This document shows positions 4,678 to 6,924 of a stretch of DNA of 6,924 nucleotides, in pieces. Every line of letters starts with the position of its first letter. Position 1 is the first letter of the stretch. This DNA is from JANPPS01 sp964242575 (GTDB lineage Bacteria; Pseudomonadota; Alphaproteobacteria; Acetobacterales; Acetobacteraceae): NCBI GenBank assembly GCA_964242575.1, contig CAXTCN010000235.1, positions 1 through 6,924 of the forward strand, in the 5' to 3' direction. The position numbers and the translations under genes are program-made. The notes under the pieces are model-generated. The model saw only the letters and a list, made by a program, of their open reading frames with translations. It was not told the DNA's origin and ran no database searches.

Positions 4678-5268
4678 TCAAGCCGGGTTCAGCACCAGCC
4701 TGTCATGCAGGAGGTCAAGATGGCCGGTGTTGGCCCGGCACACCCAACGGAGCATCGTGCCGGGCGGCTCGGGGCGGCGCGCGAACTGCGACACCGCGCC
4801 CTCGTATTGCGCGTCGTTGGTCGTCGAGGCCCGGATGCGGGCCATGTTGGCCTTAAGCCCGGCCAGGCTGCCAGCGCCCATGTCCGAGCGGAACGCCGTC
4901 GTGCTGCGGTCGGAGCTGGGCGCGAAGAAGAAGTAGTCGCCGGTGCGGACCATGGTGTCCAGGATGGCGCGCGCCACGGGGTCGCTGGGGTTGATCAGGG
5001 CGTGAAAGGTCCCGAACCCGTAGAACTCGAACCCGAAATGGACCACCTCCCAGCTGCTCGTGCCCAGCAAAGCGTGGCCGAACCGGAACCCCTTGGCCGT
5101 GACGCCGCTCGGGATGGGCTGCCCCGGACGCAGCGCGACCAGCGCGCATGGCTTGCCCTCCACCTCGACCAGGCCCAGCGCGAAGCAGGGCGGGTCGGCG
5201 GCGATGAACTCCGCCATGAAGGACCGGTTTACGGCTAGGGTGGGCAGCAACGGGCCAGCCTGGTGCAT
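4678..5268 (-). CDS. Conserved-looking hypothetical protein, 196 aa
   Basis: From the ATG at 5268 the protein reads MHQAGPLLPTLAVNRSFMAE and ends LDLLHDRLVLNPA. The interior has ordered strand- and helix-like segments, including CFALGLVEVEGKPCALVALR, GFRFGHALLG, VVHFGFEFYGFGTFHALINP, RTGDYFFFAPSSDRSTTAFR and MLRWVCRANTGHLDLL. I recall similar hypotheticals from alphaproteobacterial plasmids but no named domain. It has no signal peptide or transmembrane helix, so it is probably cytoplasmic. The start is the first ATG that keeps this character; the open frame runs on to 5385 with low-complexity sequence. No strong ribosome site is seen at 5268, and ATG 5217 is an alternative. It is the last of four same-strand genes, 145 nt after the ParA-partner paralogue. 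Confidence 0.78.
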   Translation of the reverse strand: MHQAGPLLPTLAVNRSFMAEFIAADPPCFALGLVEVEGKPCALVALRPGQPIPSGVTAKGFRFGHALLGTSSWEVVHFGFEFYGFGTFHALINPSDPVARAILDTMVRTGDYFFFAPSSDRSTTAFRSDMGAGSLAGLKANMARIRASTTNDAQYEGAVSQFARRPEPPGTMLRWVCRANTGHLDLLHDRLVLNPA

Positions 5269-5413
5269 GGGGTTACGGGATTGGTCCTGGGTTGGGCCGC
5301 CCGCCACGGGATAGGCTGTTGTGGGGAGGCGGGAAGAAGGGCAGGTTCGTCGCCGGGCAATGGCATGGCAGCCGTTCCTGGACAAGTTGCGGCACGGCCG
5401 GAAGCCGCTGCGC

Positions 5414-5650
5414 CTAACCCGCCGGCCCCCGGCGGCGCTCCGCCACCAGGTCCTCAGGGTCGATCTGCAAGCCGAGCTTCTGGAAGCCGGCCATGACCAT
5501 GTGCCGCACCCGCTGTTCGGGGTGGGCGTCGAGGTAGGTCCGCACCTGGTCCCACACGTAGTTCGGCAGCTCGATGCTCGTTCCCCGCAGCTTGCGGCGG
5601 TCGGGGATGGCGTCGTCCGGGGCAGGGGAGGGAGGTTTGCGGTTCGGCAT
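5414..5650 (-). CDS. Orphan paralogue of the ParA partner (putative ribbon-helix-helix protein)
   Basis: This 78-aa protein aligns without gaps to the C-terminal domain of the ParA partner at 661-1023, with about 25 of 56 positions identical. Shared elements are RK, TS, P-x-YV, Q, T-x-L, HPE, M, K-x-GL-x-I-x-P-x-DLV and a closing RRR. The N-terminal tail is short (MPNRKPPSPAPDDAIPD). No ParA is next to it; its neighbours are two hypotheticals. It may therefore be a second centromere-binding protein, a transcription regulator derived from one, or a competitor for the partition site. The ATG at 5650 is preferred over ATG 5689 because an 8-bp hairpin lies just upstream of it and residues before it are unlike the paralogue. 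No clear ribosome site is seen. Confidence 0.75.
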   Translation of the reverse strand: MPNRKPPSPAPDDAIPDRRKLRGTSIELPNYVWDQVRTYLDAHPEQRVRHMVMAGFQKLGLQIDPEDLVAERRRGPAG

Positions 5651-5654
5651 GGGT

Positions 5655-5719
5655 CGGGGTCCCGCGTGAGGTGGACCCCGCACTAGCATATACTTGCGCC
5701 CGGCACACGCCCCGGCGTG
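5655..5719. promoter_or_regulatory. Leader hairpin and GC palindrome upstream of the orphan paralogue
   Basis: CGGGGTCC (5655-5662) pairs exactly with GGACCCCG (5673-5680) across a 10-nt loop, just before the ATG at 5650. A 14-nt palindrome, CACGCCCCGGCGTG, lies at 5706-5719. Between them, on the minus strand, is a TATATGCTAG stretch (5692-5683) that could hold a -10 element. The arrangement looks like an operator, a promoter and a structured leader, but none of it is proven. A folded leader next to the start could limit translation. Confidence 0.35.
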
Positions 5720-5721
5720 CC

Positions 5722-5955
5722 TCACGCCACCCATCGCCCGCGGTGCAGCGTCCGCAAGCCCTGGCCCGCGGACTGCTTGATGCCCAGGATGCGGCCATTG
5801 CGTGGCACGGCGTGCCGGGCATACGCCCTGGCGACCTGCGGGGACGGGGCCTGGATGGCGGTCGTGAAGGCGAACAACTGGCTGCCGGCCTGCTGCCAAT
5901 AAACGAGGAACCGGGACGGGGCAGGGGAGGGGGATGGGTCATGGGTCGCGTGCAT
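5722..5955 (-). CDS. Small hypothetical protein, 77 aa
   Basis: The ATG at 5955 has GAGG ending 6 nt upstream. After a proline/serine-rich start (MHATHDPSPSPAPS) the protein reads RFLVYWQQAGSQLFAFTTAI, QAPSPQVARAYARHAVPRNG and RILGIKQSAGQGLRTL. The alternation of a strand, a helix (VARAYARHAV) and a second strand suggests a small alpha/beta fold. No family is recognised. It sits 62 nt after the DUF932 gene and 71 nt before the ParA-partner paralogue on the same strand. The longer frame starting at 6063 adds low-complexity residues and is not favoured; the other long frame across this region (5454-5942) is Arg/Pro/Ser-rich and looks like a shadow. Confidence 0.65.
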   Translation of the reverse strand: MHATHDPSPSPAPSRFLVYWQQAGSQLFAFTTAIQAPSPQVARAYARHAVPRNGRILGIKQSAGQGLRTLHRGRWVA

Positions 5956-6017
5956 GGGATGCCTCGACGGAAGGGCAGGGAAGGGGCGGGGCCGCAGCCC
6001 CGCTTTGCGCATCAGGG

Positions 6018-6893
6018 TCAGGCGGCGGCCTTGATCTGCGCCATGCGCTCGGACAGCAGCCACAACGCCTTGTTGATCTTCACGTCAGCGTCGATACCCC
6101 GGACCTCGCGGGTGGTGGTGCGGCGGGGCCGGTTGTTGGCGTCCCGGCCCCAAGTGGACAGCCCGCCGCGGATGACGTTCTCCTGGATGCGGTTCGCGGT
6201 GCGCCACAAGTCGTTGCCGGCGTCGGCATGACGCCGCTCGGTCAGGAGCTGGGCGGGCTTGATGGGCGTGGCGACCTCGCCTTCGCTGTCGCCGAACCGG
6301 ACCGTATGCGCCGCCTCGGCAATCGCCATCTGCTCATCACGGGACAGGGTGACGCCTGCCCAGTTGTCCGCCGCCTCAAGCGCCTTCCGGCTCTCGGTCA
6401 GCACGGTGTAGGACCCCTCGATGACCTGGCTGGTCACGTCGCCCTTGTGAGGGATGCTGACGTTGGCGAACTCGCGGTCGGACACGACCATGCCATTCAG
6501 GCACACCAGGCGGAACAAACCCGCCATGATCTTGTATGCGCTGGTGCCGTCGTGGCTGTTCACCAGGATGACCTCCGGGTGCACGTCGCCGACCTGGCGC
6601 ATGGCGGTCCGCTGCCCCTCGTAGCGGAAGCGGATCAGGTGCTTGGTGAAGTCGGCCTTGCCCGGGACCCGGCTGTTGCCCTGTTTGGCGAACATCGGGA
6701 CGAAGCCGTTGCTGCGGAGGCCGTCGATGACCTCGCTGGTGGGGATGTAGGCGTAACGCTCGCTGCGGCTCTCGTGCTTCTCCGCGGCGAAGGCGGACGG
6801 GGCTGCGCGCATGATCTGCTCGTTGGTCAGCGGCTCGGTGCCGGCGCGGCTTGCGGTGCGGATGAAGCGGGACGGGCGGGAGATGAAGGACAT
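6018..6893 (-). CDS. DUF932 phage/plasmid-like protein
   Basis: This 291-aa protein shows the hallmark of the DUF932 family found on plasmids and phages: VILVNSHDGTSAYKIMAGLF at 108-127, followed by RLVCLNGMVV (residues 128-137). Upstream are RYAYIPTSEVIDGLRSNGF (46-64) and the basic stretch TKHLIRFR. The C-terminal part, TANRIQENVIRGG and RTTTREVRGID, then INKALWLLSERMA, also fits the family, in which a helical tail ends the protein. The molecular function is not established; such genes often sit in accessory blocks near anti-restriction and plasmid-stability genes. The ATG at 6893 is the first in the frame; a purine-rich GAGAGA lies about 11 nt upstream and is a weak ribosome site. It heads a series of four same-strand genes that may be co-transcribed. 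Confidence 0.87.
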   Translation of the reverse strand: MSFISRPSRFIRTASRAGTEPLTNEQIMRAAPSAFAAEKHESRSERYAYIPTSEVIDGLRSNGFVPMFAKQGNSRVPGKADFTKHLIRFRYEGQRTAMRQVGDVHPEVILVNSHDGTSAYKIMAGLFRLVCLNGMVVSDREFANVSIPHKGDVTSQVIEGSYTVLTESRKALEAADNWAGVTLSRDEQMAIAEAAHTVRFGDSEGEVATPIKPAQLLTERRHADAGNDLWRTANRIQENVIRGGLSTWGRDANNRPRRTTTREVRGIDADVKINKALWLLSERMAQIKAAA

Positions 6894-6924
6894 TCGGTTG
6901 GGTCTCTCTGTCTCGGGCGGTGCG

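Noticed and set aside
4705..5238. 177-codon plus-strand frame
   Set aside because: It is antisense to the 4678-5268 gene, Arg/Gly/Ala-rich, and shows no domain-like segments.
5619..5931. 14-nt G-rich repeat GGGGCAGGGGAGGG at 5619-5632 and 5918-5931
   Set aside because: On the minus strand both copies encode Pro/Ser/Ala-rich N-terminal stretches, so low-complexity coding explains them.
5454..5942. 162-codon minus-strand frame across the 77-aa gene and the paralogue
   Set aside because: It is rich in Arg, Pro and Ser and overlaps two frames with better protein character and with a ribosome site or a paralogue match.

Overview
The window is GC-rich, with short AT-rich breaks at promoters, and reads as part of an alphaproteobacterial plasmid or other secondary replicon. 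Codon use and the style of several hypothetical proteins suggest an Acetobacteraceae or Azospirillum-like host; this is an impression, not a measurement. No replication initiator, rRNA, tRNA, CRISPR array or intact transposase is visible.

Left part (1-2560). The 3' end of a small membrane-protein gene (+) meets, tail to tail, a minus-strand series. Read in the direction of transcription (right to left), the series is: a broken LPD29-domain gene (2477-1879), a ParA ATPase (1675-1016), a small ParA partner with ribbon-helix-helix character (1023-661, overlapping parA by 8 nt), and a helix-turn-helix protein (582-166). ParA plus partner is best read as a type Ib (ParF/ParG-like) partition cassette. 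The degenerate motif TNCGGTATYA occurs four times, only in the AT-rich gaps next to these genes. This makes it a good candidate operator or centromere site for the partner protein.

Middle (2590-4661, plus strand). A complete toxin-first type II toxin-antitoxin operon (RelE/HigB-like killer protein and HTH antidote) is followed by a 320-nt gap with little in it. Then come a small cysteine-containing protein of unknown function and a mosaic of gene debris: the front half of a DUF6516/TumE-like toxin gene abutting the tail of an unrelated small secreted-protein gene. A small basic protein of unknown function ends this part.

Right part (4678-6893, minus strand). Four genes run in one direction: a DUF932 (phage/plasmid-like) protein, a 77-aa hypothetical, a 78-aa paralogue of the ParA partner, and a 196-aa hypothetical. 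The paralogue matches the ParA partner without gaps at about 25 of 56 positions over its C-terminal domain, yet has no ParA beside it.

Taken together, this is plasmid maintenance DNA: active partition, post-segregational killing and accessory regulators, mixed with decaying toxin and polyvalent-protein genes. The most unusual points are the shared CGGTAT control sites and the orphan second copy of the partition partner.
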